Shown here: positions 12,185 through 23,755 of the stretch, piece after piece
Position numbering within the stretch: position 1 is the stretch's first letter
How the letters are laid out: each line of letters starts with the position of its first letter
NCBI RefSeq assembly: GCF_001262715.1
Contig: NZ_CP012328.1
Location: 1-64,000, forward strand
DNA length: 64,000 nt
Source: Spiroplasma turonicum
GTDB taxonomy: Bacteria > Bacillota_I > Bacilli_A > Mycoplasmatales > Mycoplasmataceae
Direction of reading: 5' to 3'
Program-made: the position numbers and the translations under genes
The notes under the pieces: model-generated
The model's input: the letters and a program-made list of their open reading frames with translations, nothing else
Told to the model about the DNA's origin: nothing
The model's database searches: none

Positions 12185-13303
12185 ATGAAATTAAAAAAAA
12201 ATAAAAAGTACATAGTTGCTGTTTCTGGCGGACCAGACAGTATGTATCTTTTACATAATCTCGTCAAAAAAAATTTTAAAAACTTAGTAGTATGTCACGT
12301 TAATCATAATTATAGAGTTGATTCAATTCATGACCAGTTACTTGTTGAAGATTATTGTAAAAAAAACAATATTTTATTTTATGTAAAAAATATATATTAT
12401 GAAACAAAAAATAAAAATTTTGAATCTTGAGCTAGAAACGAAAGGTATAGTTTTTTAAAAGAAATATTAATAAAAGAAGAAGCTGATGCAATTTTAACGG
12501 GGCATAATAAAAATGATCATATAGAAACATATTTATTACAAACTCAAAAAAACAAAATGGTTAAATTTTATGGTATAAAAAATAAAACCCATATAAACAA
12601 TTGCCTAATTTTAAGACCAATATTAAATTTAAAAAAATCTACTATTATTAAAAAAATGAATAAATTTAATTTGCTCTATGCAATTGATACAACTAATTAT
12701 GATACAAAATATTCTAGAAATAAAATACGCAAAAATTTATCTGAAAGCAGTTTTAAGTATTATGAAAAATTGATATATATAGAAAATAAGGAAGTAGATA
12801 AATATAATAAAACAATATTAAAATTATTGCCAAAACAAAAAAAGTATTTTGACTTAAACACTTTTACTAAAGATAATGATTTTAACCTGAGATATTTTTT
12901 TAAATATGTTGAAGAAAATTATAGAGTCACAGAAATATTAAAATCTAAAAAAGCAAGATTAAAAGAAATAATTAGACAATTGTCTTCTGATAAGAGTTAC
13001 ATAAATATAAGCATTAACTCTTTTAATATAATCAAAGATTATAACAGAGTATATATAGTTAAAAACTCTACGGTTGAAGTTTTTGAGTCCTTTTCTAAAC
13101 CTCAAGGGTTTGAGTGAACACAAAATGAAAAAACTAATTTAATATACACTAACAATTGGGTTAAATGACAATCAAAATTATATTATAATAAAAAAAGATT
13201 AAAAGACTTTTATATGAATAAAAAATTTAGTTATTTAAAAAGATTTAAAACTATATTAGTGTTTGATCCTGTAGACAAAGTTATTTTAAATAAAATATGT
13301 TAG
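12185..13303 (+). CDS. tilS: tRNA(Ile)-lysidine synthetase
   Basis: TilS converts C34 of tRNA-Ile(CAU) to lysidine so that it reads AUA, an abundant codon in this AT-rich genome. The PP-loop ATP pyrophosphatase motif SGGPDS is at residues 14-19. The HNKNDHIETYLL segment and the downstream RN(K)IR motif are typical. The product has 372 residues. Several UGA Trp codons (12428, 13115, 13166) break the frame under the standard code. It starts one base after the methylase stop. Confidence 0.92.
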
Positions 13304-13338
13304 AATAAAATAGATTTAGAAAAAGCGAGCGGAGTTTA

Positions 13339-15252
13339 ATGAAAAATAAAAAAACTTTATGAATTATTATTATTACATTACTTCTTTTGGTTGTTCTTGG
13401 ATTTGCAATATACAGTTTTATAGCAGGTTCAGCTGAGAAACTATCATATCAGCAATTCCAAGACTTACTTAGTCAAAATAAAATTGTGACAAGTTCTCTA
13501 GAAGAAAAAATTTATAACGGTGTTCATGTTATTTCTGGGGTGTATGAAAAAAATGGCTCACCTCATAGATTTGTTGTAGGTATAAACAACCAACAATATG
13601 ATTATTTGCTAAATAATCCTATGTTTAGAGACATTGTTAGTCAGATTGTAACAAACCAAGAAATAACTTCACCAATCTGAACATTAGCACAGTCATTATT
13701 ACCAGTTTTAATTATGGTTGGTGTCTATGTTTGAATCTTTAGTGCTATGTCTAAAGGTGGAATGGGCGGTGGAATCCTTGGAGGAAAATCATCAAGACCA
13801 AGACAAATTAAATCAGATGTTAAGTTTTCTGATGTAGCAGGTATAAATGAAGAAAAAACTGAGTTAGTAGAATTAGTAGATTACTTAAGAAACCCAAATA
13901 AATATGCAATGATGGGTGCTAGGGTACCAAAAGGTGTTCTTATGGAAGGTCCACCAGGAACTGGTAAAACATTATTAGCAAAAGCAGTTGCCGGAGAGGC
14001 AAATGTTGCATTTTTTACAATGGCAGGTTCAGAATTCGAAGAAATGTTTGTAGGTTTAGGAGCAAGCAGGGTTAGGGACTTGTTTGGTGATGCCAAAAAA
14101 GCTGCACCATGCATCATATTCATTGATGAGATTGATGCTGTCGGTAGAAAAAGAAATACAGCAATGGGTTCTGCTACAAATGAACAAACTCTAAACCAAT
14201 TACTTGTTGAAATGGATGGTTTTGGTTCAAACTCAGGTGTCATAGTAATGGCTGCAACAAATAGAGTTGATGTTTTAGATCCAGCTTTATTAAGACCTGG
14301 GCGTTTTGATAGAATTATACAAATTTCACTTCCAGATATTCGTGAAAGAGAAGCTATACTAAAACTCCATGCAAGAAACAAATCTGTTTCACCAGAAATT
14401 GATTGAAAACGTGTAGCTGAAAGAACACCAGGTTTTTCAGGGGCACAGTTAGAAAATGTTCTTAATGAAGCAGCAATTTTAGTTGTCCGTAATAAAAGAA
14501 AGATGATAACTTTAAGTGACATTGATGAAGCTATTGATAGAGTTGTCGGAGGTCCGGCTAAAAAATCAAGAGCAATGACTATACAAGATAAAAAAGTAGT
14601 TTCATATCACGAGGCTGGTCATGCATTAATAGGTTTAAAATTAGACTCTGCTTCAAAAGTACAAAAAGTGACAATTATTCCTAGAGGTAATGCTGGAGGT
14701 TACACAATAATGACTCCTAAGGATGAATCTAACTTCTCATCTAAAGAAGATCTTTTTGCCTCAATAGCAGGATATCTTGGTGGTAGGGCTGCTGAAGAAA
14801 TTATGTTCGGTAAAGATAAGATTACAACTGGAGCACATGATGATCTAGATAAAGCTACTAATATTGCAAGAAGAATGGTTACTCAATTCGGAATGTCTTC
14901 ACTTGGTCTTACAAAATACCTTACTATGCAAGAAGAATCATATGGTCAAACCAAAGGGGTATATTCTGATGAAGTAGCATATAAAATTGATATAGAAATT
15001 AATACTATATTAGATAATTGCTATAAAATTGCACACGATATAATCAGTAAGAATTTAGAAACTTTAGAACTAATTGCAGAATCATTACGTGTATTAGAAA
15101 CAATAACTGCAGAACAAATTGAATATATTAATAAGTACAATAAACTTCCAAACGAAGTAATTCTTGAAAAAGAACGTATGGAAAAAGAAGAAAAGAAAAA
15201 AAATGCTGGTGAAATTTTAGAGTTCGAACCAGATGAGGATGAAAAAAAATAG
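13339..15252 (+). CDS. ftsH: ATP-dependent zinc metalloprotease FtsH
   Basis: FtsH is a membrane-anchored AAA+ protease that degrades membrane and regulatory proteins. The 637-residue product has two N-terminal membrane segments flanking an extracytoplasmic domain, then a glycine-rich linker ([12 protein letters not shown]). Walker A GPPGTGKT is at 204-211, the SRH region has RPGRFDR, and the zinc protease motif HEAGH is at 424-428. The start ATG follows GCGGAG. The position after tilS is as in Bacillus (hprT is missing between them). A terminator hairpin overlaps its stop codon. Confidence 0.97.
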
Positions 15253-15273
15253 CATTAATCTGCTATTTTTTTT
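15242..15273 (+). terminator. Rho-independent terminator after ftsH
   Basis: The stem AAAAAAAATAGCA (15242-15254) pairs with TGCTATTTTTTTT (15261-15273) around a six-base loop. The ftsH stop codon lies inside the 5' arm. Confidence 0.8.
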
Positions 15274-15292
15274 AAAGAAAGGAATTTAAATA

Positions 15293-16153
15293 ATGGATTT
15301 ACAAATAAGAGCTATAAGCAACAATAGAAGTGTAAAAATATCTATAGTAGATATAACAGAGGGTTTAAAAGAAATATCAAGTTTGCAAAAACTAGATAAG
15401 GTTGCAACCGAGGCTATAGGTAAAACAATTATAAACACAAGTTTAATAAGTTTATCAATAAAAGATGGCTCAAAAGTAGTTACAAATATTAATGGAATGG
15501 GTTATTTAGGCTCAATAATAGCCGAGTTTGACAATAATAAATTTAGAGGTTATGTTCAGAACAAAACAGTTGACTTGACAAAAATTCAAGAAAGTAAAGA
15601 CAGTCTACTTTCTCAATCAGTTGGTAAAAATGGCTTTTTACAAGTTTCAAGATATGAAAAAAATTTAGTTGAACCTTACACATCACGAGTGGAAATAGTT
15701 TCAGGAGAAATAAATCTAGACTTTATGTATTATTTACAAAAAAGTGATCAAATTAATTCTTTGATAACTTCAAGCGTTATTTTTGAGGACAATAACCTTA
15801 AAAAAGCCTGCGGGATTATGATTCAAATGTTACCAAATTTTAAAAATGAAGATATTGATTTCATAGAAGAAAAATTAGGAACATTGAGCCATCTTTTAGA
15901 TACTCTTGAAAAGTCAACAAATTACGATGCTTTAATTAAAGATATCGCAGAAGACGCAAAAATTTTGGAAAGTAAAGAAATTAAGTTTCAATGTAGTTGT
16001 TCACTAGAGAAAGTTCTCTCTTCTATAAAACTATTAGATAAGGAAGAACTTGAGAAAGCAATTAGGGATGGTGAAGTAATTGAAGTAGTGTGTGATTTTT
16101 GCACTAAACAATATAACATATCACCTAAGGAAGTTGAAAAATTAATTGAATAG
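15293..16153 (+). CDS. hslO: Redox-regulated chaperone Hsp33
   Basis: Hsp33 is a holdase activated by oxidation of a zinc-bound cysteine cluster. The 286-residue product carries the C-terminal redox switch as Cys234-X-Cys236 and Cys267-X-X-Cys270, exactly the CXC...CXXC pattern. The N-terminal Hsp33 fold is visible (SVGKNGFLQVSRY and similar). It follows ftsH as in Bacillus. The start ATG follows AAAGAAAGG. Confidence 0.93.
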   Translation: MDLQIRAISNNRSVKISIVDITEGLKEISSLQKLDKVATEAIGKTIINTSLISLSIKDGSKVVTNINGMGYLGSIIAEFDNNKFRGYVQNKTVDLTKIQESKDSLLSQSVGKNGFLQVSRYEKNLVEPYTSRVEIVSGEINLDFMYYLQKSDQINSLITSSVIFEDNNLKKACGIMIQMLPNFKNEDIDFIEEKLGTLSHLLDTLEKSTNYDALIKDIAEDAKILESKEIKFQCSCSLEKVLSSIKLLDKEELEKAIRDGEVIEVVCDFCTKQYNISPKEVEKLIE

Positions 16154-16199
16154 TGTGTTAAAATTTAGTTAGTGTACTTTTATAATAAGGGAGATTAAT

Positions 16200-17090
16200 A
16201 TGAACGAAAATGTTAGAGAATTTACGATAGTTGAAAAACCTGTTTTTAATGAAAACGATGAATTTAAAGAACTTAAGCAAAAAGTAAAATTTCAAAAACA
16301 AACAACATCTAAATATTCTAAAAGAATATTAACAGGAAATATTATTTCTACAACTGGTAATAAACCAGATACTAATAAGTATGTTATTGAACTTTATAAT
16401 GTTAAAAAATGATACCAAACAGGTGATGTATTAACACCAGTTTTAAGAGGTGTAGATCTTAAAATTGAAAAAGGAAAGTTCATTGTAATATTAGGACCCT
16501 CTGGTTCAGGTAAAACAACACTATTAAACACAATCTCAGGGCTTGACAAAACTTCTGAGGGTGATGTTTTTGTATTAGGAAGTAATTTATCACTTCTTAA
16601 GGATTCACATTTAACAAAATTTAGACGTGAGAATGTAGGATTTATTTTTCAACAATATAATTTACTTTCTAATTTAACTGCTAAGGAAAATGCTGAGGTT
16701 GGAGAAAATCTAAGTAAAAGAAAAGATAATAAAATGTCTTTGGTTGACATATTTAAGACTATTGGAATGGAAGATCAAATGAATAAATACCCCCATCAGA
16801 TGTCTGGTGGTCAACAACAAAGGGTTTCTATTGCAAGAGCACTTGCAAAAAATCCTGAAATTCTATTTGGTGATGAACCAACAGGAGCTCTTGATGAAGA
16901 AATGGGTAGAAGAGTTTTGGAAATACTTGTTGATATAAAAAATAAGTATAGAACTACTGTAATAATTGTTACACATAATCCAAATATTAGTGAAATAGGA
17001 GATACAGTAATACATGTTAAAAATGGTTTAATAGATAATATTAAACAAAACATGAATCCAAAAAAACCAACAGATATTGATTGATCATAA
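16200..17090 (+). CDS. ABC transporter ATP-binding protein, MacB/LolD type, with N-terminal extension
   Basis: The product is 296 residues. About 65 N-terminal residues are charged and unrelated to the ATPase; the nucleotide-binding domain then begins at YVIELYNVKK. Walker A GPSGSGKTT starts at 99, the signature SGGQQQR is at 202-208, and Walker B ILFGDEPTGALD follows. The QQR signature and GDEPTGALD box place it in the LolD/MacB/FtsE-like export group. No permease gene is adjacent on either side, so its FtsX-like partner is encoded elsewhere or it acts with several permeases (inference). UGA at 16410 and 17082 is Trp. The ATG at 16200 follows AAGGGAG. Confidence 0.85.
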
Positions 17091-17116
17091 AATAGTACTT
17101 TTAAGTACTTTTTTAT
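17089..17116 (+). terminator. Rho-independent terminator after the ABC ATPase gene
   Basis: AGTACT, TTTA and AGTACT form a hairpin followed by a T-rich tract. A-rich sequence before and T-rich sequence after extend the stem. Confidence 0.7.
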
Positions 17117-17134
17117 TTGCTTAATAAATAAGTA

Positions 17135-17140
17135 TATAAT
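17135..17140 (+). promoter_or_regulatory. -10 element before the DUF1904-like gene
   Basis: TATAAT lies 23 bases before the ATG at 17164 and downstream of the previous terminator. No -35 at 17 bp spacing is convincing. Confidence 0.45.
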
Positions 17141-17163
17141 AAAAATAAGAGACGGAGGTAATT

Positions 17164-17478
17164 ATGCCAATATTTACATTTAGAGGAGAAAACCTTGATA
17201 AAGTAAAAGAATATCATAATAAAATAGGAGAATTAGCATTATTAGTTAATGCAAAAGTAGAAAATTTTGTATTTATGTTTGAACCTATAAACCTTATTAC
17301 TAATGAGAGAGACTTTAATGTTCTTTATGTTACAGTTGAATGATTAGGTAGACCGCTTAAACAAGAGGTTGTTGCAAACCATTTACAAGAGTTTTTTGGC
17401 AAGCACTATTCAAGAATATATTTAAAATTTACTGAAATAAATAACTTTATGTATTTGAATGGTTCTTTAATAGGTTAA
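17164..17478 (+). CDS. DUF1904-like small protein
   Basis: The 104-residue protein of unknown function begins MPIFTFRG and contains one UGA Trp. Length, N-terminus and the LPLK-like centre (WLGRPLKQEV) resemble the tautomerase-like DUF1904 family found in Bacilli and mollicutes. The assignment is from memory of the family and should be tested by profile search. It has a strong GACGGAGG ribosome binding site and overlaps dusB in the sequence TAATG, implying coupling with tRNA modification. Confidence 0.65.
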
Positions 17479-18443
17479 TGAAAATTAAAAATATTGAGAT
17501 AAATGGAAAACTCTTTCTTGGCCCTATGGCAGGAACTACTAATAGTGCATTTAGAACCATATGTCGTGAAAAAGGAGCTTCTTTAGTTTATGCAGAAATG
17601 GTGAGCATGGAAGGGCTTATTCATAATAATAAAAAAACAAAAGATATGATATATGTTTCTAAGATTGAAAAACCTACTTCATTACAAATATTTGGTTATG
17701 ATGTAAATTCATTCGTTGAAGGAACTAAAATTGTAGATTTATATTCGGATTGCGATATTATAGACATTAATATGGGTTGTCCAGCTCCCAAAGTTGCATT
17801 AAGAAGCCAAGCTGGAGCAAACCTTCTTAATTATCCCGAAAGAGTCGGAGAAGTTATAAAAGCAGTTGTTCAAAATACAAATAAACCTGTTACAGTTAAG
17901 ATGAGAATAGGTTGAGATGAAGAAAATAAAAATGTAGTTGAACTTGCTAAAATTGCAGAATTAAATGGTGCTAGTGCAATTGCTGTTCATGGAAGGACAA
18001 GAAACCAATTCTATAAAGGTAATGCCGACTGAAGTTGAATAAAGAAAGTTAAAGAAAATGTAAATATTCCAATAATTGGTAATGGTGATGTTGTAGATGG
18101 ACCTTCAGCAAAAAAAATGTTTAAAGAAACTAATTGCGATGCGATAATGATTTCAAGGGCAGCACAAGGCAACCCATGAATATTTAAAGAAATAGATTAT
18201 TACTTAAAAACAAATAATTTTTTGGATAAACCAGATTTAAATGAATGGAAAGAAACAATTATAAGGCATGCAAAATTATTAATAGAAGAAATTAATGAAG
18301 AAAAAGCAATGCGTGAGATGAGAAAACAATTAGTTTGATACATTAAATCTTATATTAAAAGCCCTAATTATAAATCAATGCAAGAAAAGGCAGTTTATAT
18401 AAATACTTATGAAGATTTAGTTAATGTATTAAATTTATATTAA
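17478..18443 (+). CDS. dusB: tRNA-dihydrouridine synthase
   Basis: This flavoenzyme reduces specific uridines in tRNA D-loops. The 321-residue TIM-barrel product has the N-terminal LGPMAGTTNSAFR motif, the catalytic Cys at 101 in NMGCPAPKV, and the KMRIGW and HGRTRNQFY segments. UGA codons inside are Trp. The start overlaps the preceding stop. DusB is the usual Firmicutes and mollicute representative next to lysS, which follows here 17 bases later. Confidence 0.92.
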
Positions 18444-18460
18444 TTTGAGAGGTTAAAAAA

Positions 18461-19974
<1,514 letters not shown>

Positions 19975-19975
<1 letters not shown>

Positions 19976-20979
19976 TGAAATATGGAATTGTTCTTGGGTA
20001 TGTCTCAAAATTAAATTTTAAAGAAACATTAAAAGCTATTGAGTTAATAAAAGATAGCTTGTTTTTTGATGTTCGTTCAAAATTTAAGCTAATTGCAGTT
20101 GATAGCACAATAGTAACAGATAAAAAAGAATGATTAAATGATGATTTCCAACAAACTAAAAGACCAATAGATTTTGATATAACTGAATTCAAAGACTTTG
20201 GTGAAATAATGTTATCAAATAATAAATGAAGAAGAAAAATTATTTCAAAAATTGAACACTTGGAATTAAAAAAAGGAATTATATCAAAATTTACAACAAT
20301 TGATAGAGATACAAAAGCAAGCAATACTAGTTCTGTTATTTATGAAGAGTTAGGGATAGAAATTGTTTCTAAAGAAATTGATATGAAGTTTTTAGATAAA
20401 ACATTAATAGATATTTATACTCTAATTTACAATGTTGATAAAAAAGTGAGTAGTGAATTTAAGATATTAAAAACCTCACATTTCTCTAAAACTTTAACAT
20501 TTGTTACTTATACTAAATTACGTGAACTATATCCATTATTAACTTTTAAAGAAAGAATTAATAAATTTGCTAAGGAAAATGGTAGCTTTGTTTTGAAAGA
20601 TTATGTTGAAAAAATTATCAACCACAAAAGTATGAATAACTTTTCAGAAGACGTTTTTAATTTTAAAACATACTCAAAATTGTATGTTTATAATCATGAG
20701 TGTGAAAAAGCAATGTCATTAGGGTATGCTTCATACCAAGTTGATAGAGAAGTTTTAAGAACACAAAACCTTTTACTAAAAGAAAATTATAAAAATAATA
20801 CAAATTATAACTTTTTAATAAAAGCAAACAAATTACCAATTACATTAAGTGCTGGAATATTTGTAAATAGAGTTACGATGACAATTACAGAGAAACAACA
20901 TATTGCTGAAGTACACTCTTCAATATGATCAAACGAATTTATTGAATATTGTAACTCTAATAAAATAAAAATACTATAA
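19975..20979 (+). CDS. Divergent AsnA-like (aspartate-ammonia ligase fold) protein
   Basis: The 334-residue product shares length and collinear segments with AsnA, a class II aminoacyl-tRNA-synthetase-like enzyme that makes asparagine from aspartate and ammonia. Matching segments are RPIDFDI at 63-69 with KWRR at 84-87, the YPLLTFKERINKFAKENG region, and AGIFVNRVTM with Arg at 299 near the C-terminus. The conserved YVDQWDWE stretch is replaced by a dissimilar sequence, and the GDG-containing N-terminal loop is lost. Ligase activity is therefore doubtful. It overlaps the lysS stop by one base, suggesting co-expression. It may be a degenerate or repurposed paralogue; the homology call comes from reading, not from a search. 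Confidence 0.6.
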
Positions 20980-20990
20980 TAAGGAGTTTT

Positions 20991-21611
20991 ATGTTTACTG
21001 TAATAATAGTTGCAAATGGTGGTTCAGAAAGATTTGGAGATGAGAACAAATTACTAACAAAAATTGATGGTGATTTTCTTATTAACAAAACAATAAATGC
21101 TTTTAAAAAAATTAATGAGTTTGATCAAATCATTTTAGTTTCTAATGATGAAGTTTTTAATGTTATTGATAAAAATCTAATTACTTATGTAAAAGGTGGA
21201 AAAACAAGGTCCTTATCAGTAATGGAAGGTCTTAAATTAGTTAAAAATAATTATGTTATGATTCATGATGGGGCAAGACCATTCATATCTAAAAAACTTG
21301 TGGAAAAAATAATGTACTATCAACTTAAATTTGATGCAGTGGTTCCTACTTTACCAATAACTAGCTGTTTAAAAAAAATGGTAAATAAGAAAATTACTAC
21401 AATGAATAGAGAAATTTATTTTACAACTCAAACTCCTCAGTCTTTTAAAACAGAACTAATCAAAAATGCTTATAATTGCTTAGATGAAAATTGATTAGAT
21501 GATATCCAAGCTGTTGAAAAAATTAAAGGTATAAAAATAAAAACTATTAACGGAGATGAAAAGAATAAAAAAATAACCTTCAAAGAAGATATTTTTAATT
21601 ATTTGGTATAA
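20991..21611 (+). CDS. ispD: IspD-like cytidylyltransferase
   Basis: The 206-residue nucleotidyltransferase resembles 2-C-methyl-D-erythritol 4-phosphate cytidylyltransferase of the MEP isoprenoid pathway. Features are a modified nucleotide loop (ANGGSERFGDENKLL), IHDGARPFIS, TTQTPQSFK, an acidic D-D-x-x-A motif (WLDDIQAVE) and the C-terminal KKITFKEDI. The usual G-x-G-x-R-M start is changed to G-G-S-E-R-F. TarI-type CDP-ribitol synthases share the fold, so the substrate is not certain. No other MEP gene is in the window. UGA at 21492 is Trp. Confidence 0.75.
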
Positions 21612-21632
21612 TCACATTATAAGGAGTTTTTT

Positions 21633-21980
21633 ATGAGACCAGATGGAATTTCTAAAGCCGGGGCTATAGTTTCAATTGTATTTGCTGGATTAATTATATT
21701 TGTTTCAATATTATGTGCTTTGGCTTTTGGCATAACTGCAATCGCAGCATCTAGTGCACAAGAAAACAAAAACGGTTATTCAGGTGCAACTGCAGCTGTA
21801 GCTTCAACAGTTATTATTGTGTTTTTTATTATTTATGCCTCTATTCAAATACCTACAATAGTTCTTTGTAGTTTAATGTTAAAAGGTAAATTGAAATCAA
21901 ATATCGCTCCAGGAGTTGTAGCATTAATTCTCTCAGGACTAATTGGGGGAATATTAATATTATGTGGAAAAATGGAATAA
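21633..21980 (+). CDS. Small multi-pass membrane protein, unknown function
   Basis: This 115-residue hydrophobic protein was not recognised. About three membrane segments are visible: roughly residues 8-36, 50-80 and 90-110, the last glycine-rich (LSGLIGGILILCG). The N-terminus MRPDGISKAG is polar and short. It has an AAGGAG ribosome binding site and is followed by its own terminator, so it may end the lysS-ispD transcription unit. Confidence 0.7.
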   Translation: MRPDGISKAGAIVSIVFAGLIIFVSILCALAFGITAIAASSAQENKNGYSGATAAVASTVIIVFFIIYASIQIPTIVLCSLMLKGKLKSNIAPGVVALILSGLIGGILILCGKME

Positions 21981-21997
21981 TTATTCTATTTTTTTTA
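21971..21997 (+). terminator. Terminator after the small membrane protein gene
   Basis: AATGGAATAA (21971-21980) pairs with TTATTCTATT (21981-21990) and is followed by TTTTTTATT. The stop codon of the gene lies within the stem. Confidence 0.7.
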
Positions 21998-22007
21998 TTA
22001 AATAATA

Positions 22008-22013
22008 TATAAT
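22008..22013 (+). promoter_or_regulatory. -10 element of rpsF-ssb-rpsR
   Basis: TATAAT lies after the preceding terminator and about 68 bases before the rpsF ATG, leaving an untranslated leader of about 60 nucleotides. Confidence 0.5.
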
Positions 22014-22019
22014 AAAAAA

Positions 22020-22080
22020 GCGAGTTAATTTAAAATTAACTCCTTGCCTTTTTTTAGGCCAATAGACCAAAAGGAGAAAC
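22020..22080 (+). promoter_or_regulatory. Structured rpsF mRNA leader (candidate S6:S18 autoregulatory element)
   Basis: The leader contains two hairpins. The first pairs GAGTTAATTT (22022-22031) with AAATTAACTC (22033-22042). The second pairs GCCT (22046-22049) with AGGC (22056-22059). A short linker and AAAAGGAG follow. S6:S18 complexes bind leaders of rpsF operons in many bacteria (established knowledge). I did not confirm the known consensus bulge here, so the identity is a proposal. Confidence 0.45.
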
Positions 22081-22545
22081 ATGATTAGAAAGTATGAAAT
22101 TATGTACATTGTTGACAAAGATGTTGATGATGTAAAACAAGTTGAAAAAAAATTAAATGATATTTTAACTGCTAATTCAGGTAAAATCTTAGAATCTGAA
22201 AATTGAGGTTTAAAGGATTTTGCATATGAAATAAATAAAAAGAAAAAAGGACATTATATTGTTTTAATTGTTGAAACAGATTCAACAAATATAGCAGAGT
22301 TTGAACGTATATCAAGAATTGATAAAAATGTAGTTAGATATTTAGTGATAAATACTGAAAATGAAAAAAATTATATTCAATCAACTAAGTATGCTAAAAC
22401 AGATATGTCTAAATATAAGGAAGAAAGAAAACCAAATAGACCATATGAAAGAAGATTTAAAAAAGACGATAATTTTGTAGAAAAAAAAGAAGCAAAAGAA
22501 GAAGCAAAAGAATCTAATGTAGAAAAAGTAGAACCAAAAGCTTAG
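22081..22545 (+). CDS. rpsF: 30S ribosomal protein S6 with C-terminal extension
   Basis: S6 binds S18 and 16S rRNA in the 30S platform. The 154-residue product has the standard S6 core (MIRKYEIMYIVDKDV at the start, YEINKKKKGHYIVL in the middle). About 50 further residues are rich in Lys, Glu, Arg and Asn, ending EKVEPKA. Standard S6 is about 95-135 residues. It is encoded with ssb and rpsR in the classical order. The start follows AAAAGGAG. Confidence 0.95.
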
Positions 22546-22557
22546 AAGGTGTAAATA

Positions 22558-23013
22558 ATGAATTCTGTAAATTTAATTGGAAGAATAACAAAAGACCCAG
22601 AATTAAGAACTTCAAAAGACAATAGAGCTTTTGTTGCTTTTACACTTGCTGTAAACGAATTTTATGGTGGAAAGCAATTTACTCAGTTTGTTCCTTGTTT
22701 TGCATGAGAAAAAACTGCGGAGAACATGGCAAAGTTCATCAAAAAAGGTGGACAGTTATCTGTTGAAGGTTCATTAAATGTTAGGCAAGAAAATGTTAAT
22801 GGACAATATCAACAAAATGTCTTTGTAAGAGCTAATAGAGTTCAGTTTTTATCAAGTAATAACCAAGAAGTAGCACAAAACCAAGAAAGATATTCAAACT
22901 TTACAAGTCAAGGCAATGTTTCCTTACAACAATCAAATGAACCATTGAACTTTGATATTGCAGAAGATGATAAAAACCAAGTAGATGATGACTCAATTTT
23001 ATGAGATGATTAA
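22558..23013 (+). CDS. ssb: Single-stranded DNA-binding protein
   Basis: SSB protects single-stranded DNA and recruits replication and repair factors. The 151-residue product has an N-terminal OB fold (MNSVNLIGRITKDPELR start, FVPCFAWEKTAENMAKFIKKG) and a disordered linker. It ends in the acidic tip DDSILWDD, which replaces the DDIPF tip of most bacteria. Trp codons in this gene are UGA. It lies 12 bases after rpsF and 13 before rpsR. Confidence 0.95.
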
Positions 23014-23026
23014 AGGAGAATAAATA

Positions 23027-23251
23027 ATGGTAAAAAAATTTGTAAGAAGAAAAAAAGTTAACTTTTTTGCAAAAAACAAAATTGATTATATTGATTATAA
23101 AGATGTTGATTTATTAAAAAAATTCATATCTATTAACGGACAAATCCTACCAAGAAGGGTTACAGGTACTTCACCTAAACACCAAAGAATGCTTGCAGTT
23201 GCAATCAAAAGATCTAGAACAATGGGTTTACTACCATTTATAGTTCAATAA
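23027..23251 (+). CDS. rpsR: 30S ribosomal protein S18
   Basis: The 74-residue basic protein has the diagnostic segments [35 protein letters not shown] and [13 protein letters not shown]. It forms a heterodimer with S6. The ribosome binding site is AAAGGAG. It is the last gene of the rpsF operon, with a terminator directly behind it. Confidence 0.96.
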   Translation: MVKKFVRRKKVNFFAKNKIDYIDYKDVDLLKKFISINGQILPRRVTGTSPKHQRMLAVAIKRSRTMGLLPFIVQ

Positions 23252-23258
23252 TTTAAAT

Positions 23259-23281
23259 ACACCCAATATAGGGTGTTTTTT
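23259..23281 (+). terminator. Terminator after rpsR
   Basis: ACACCC (23259-23264), a loop of AATATA and GGGTGT (23271-23276) form a hairpin followed by TTTTT. Confidence 0.85.
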
Positions 23282-23308
23282 ATTTGTTATAATAATTTTG
23301 GTGATTAA

Positions 23309-23755
23309 ATGAAAGTTATATTATTAGAAAATTTAAAAAACTATGGGAAAAAAAATGATGTTGTTGAGGTGTCTGATGGTTATGCTAAAAACTATTTAAT
23401 ACCTAAAAAACTTGCAAAAGTTGCATCAAAAAATGAATTAGGTCATTTAAATGTAATTAAAAACAAAGAACAAGAATATCAAAAATTAGAAAACGAAAAA
23501 ATTACTAAAATTATTGAATATATAAAAGATATAACATTGAAATTTACTTTAAAACTAAATGATAATAAAGCATTTGGGACTGTTTCTTTAAACCAAATAG
23601 TTGATGTTTTAAGTAAAAGTTATAATTTAGACATAGATAAAAAAAAGTTCGAGAAACATGAAGTTTTAAATAAAGTTGGATTATATTATTTAAAAATAAA
23701 ATTGGCAAAGGATAGAATTGCAACATTAAAGGTTGAAATAGAAGGTAAAAATTAG
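23309..23755 (+). CDS. rplI: 50S ribosomal protein L9
   Basis: The 148-residue product starts MKVILLENLKNYGKKNDVVEV and continues with the L9 signature GYAKNYLIPKKLA. A long connecting helix and a C-terminal domain (KAFGTVSLNQI) follow. L9 binds 23S rRNA at the L1 stalk base. The stop codon abuts the dnaB start, so the two are co-translated as in many Firmicutes. Confidence 0.95.
   Translation: MKVILLENLKNYGKKNDVVEVSDGYAKNYLIPKKLAKVASKNELGHLNVIKNKEQEYQKLENEKITKIIEYIKDITLKFTLKLNDNKAFGTVSLNQIVDVLSKSYNLDIDKKKFEKHEVLNKVGLYYLKIKLAKDRIATLKVEIEGKN

Noticed and set aside
13881-14522. Minus-strand 213-residue frame within ftsH
   Set aside because: It is antisense to the AAA+ and protease coding region, with no independent support.
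16158-16186. TTAAAA-N17-TATAAT promoter before the ABC ATPase gene
   Set aside because: Although well spaced, its start site would fall at the ribosome binding site, only about 7 bases before the ATG; the same problem applies to TATAAT at 26552-26557.
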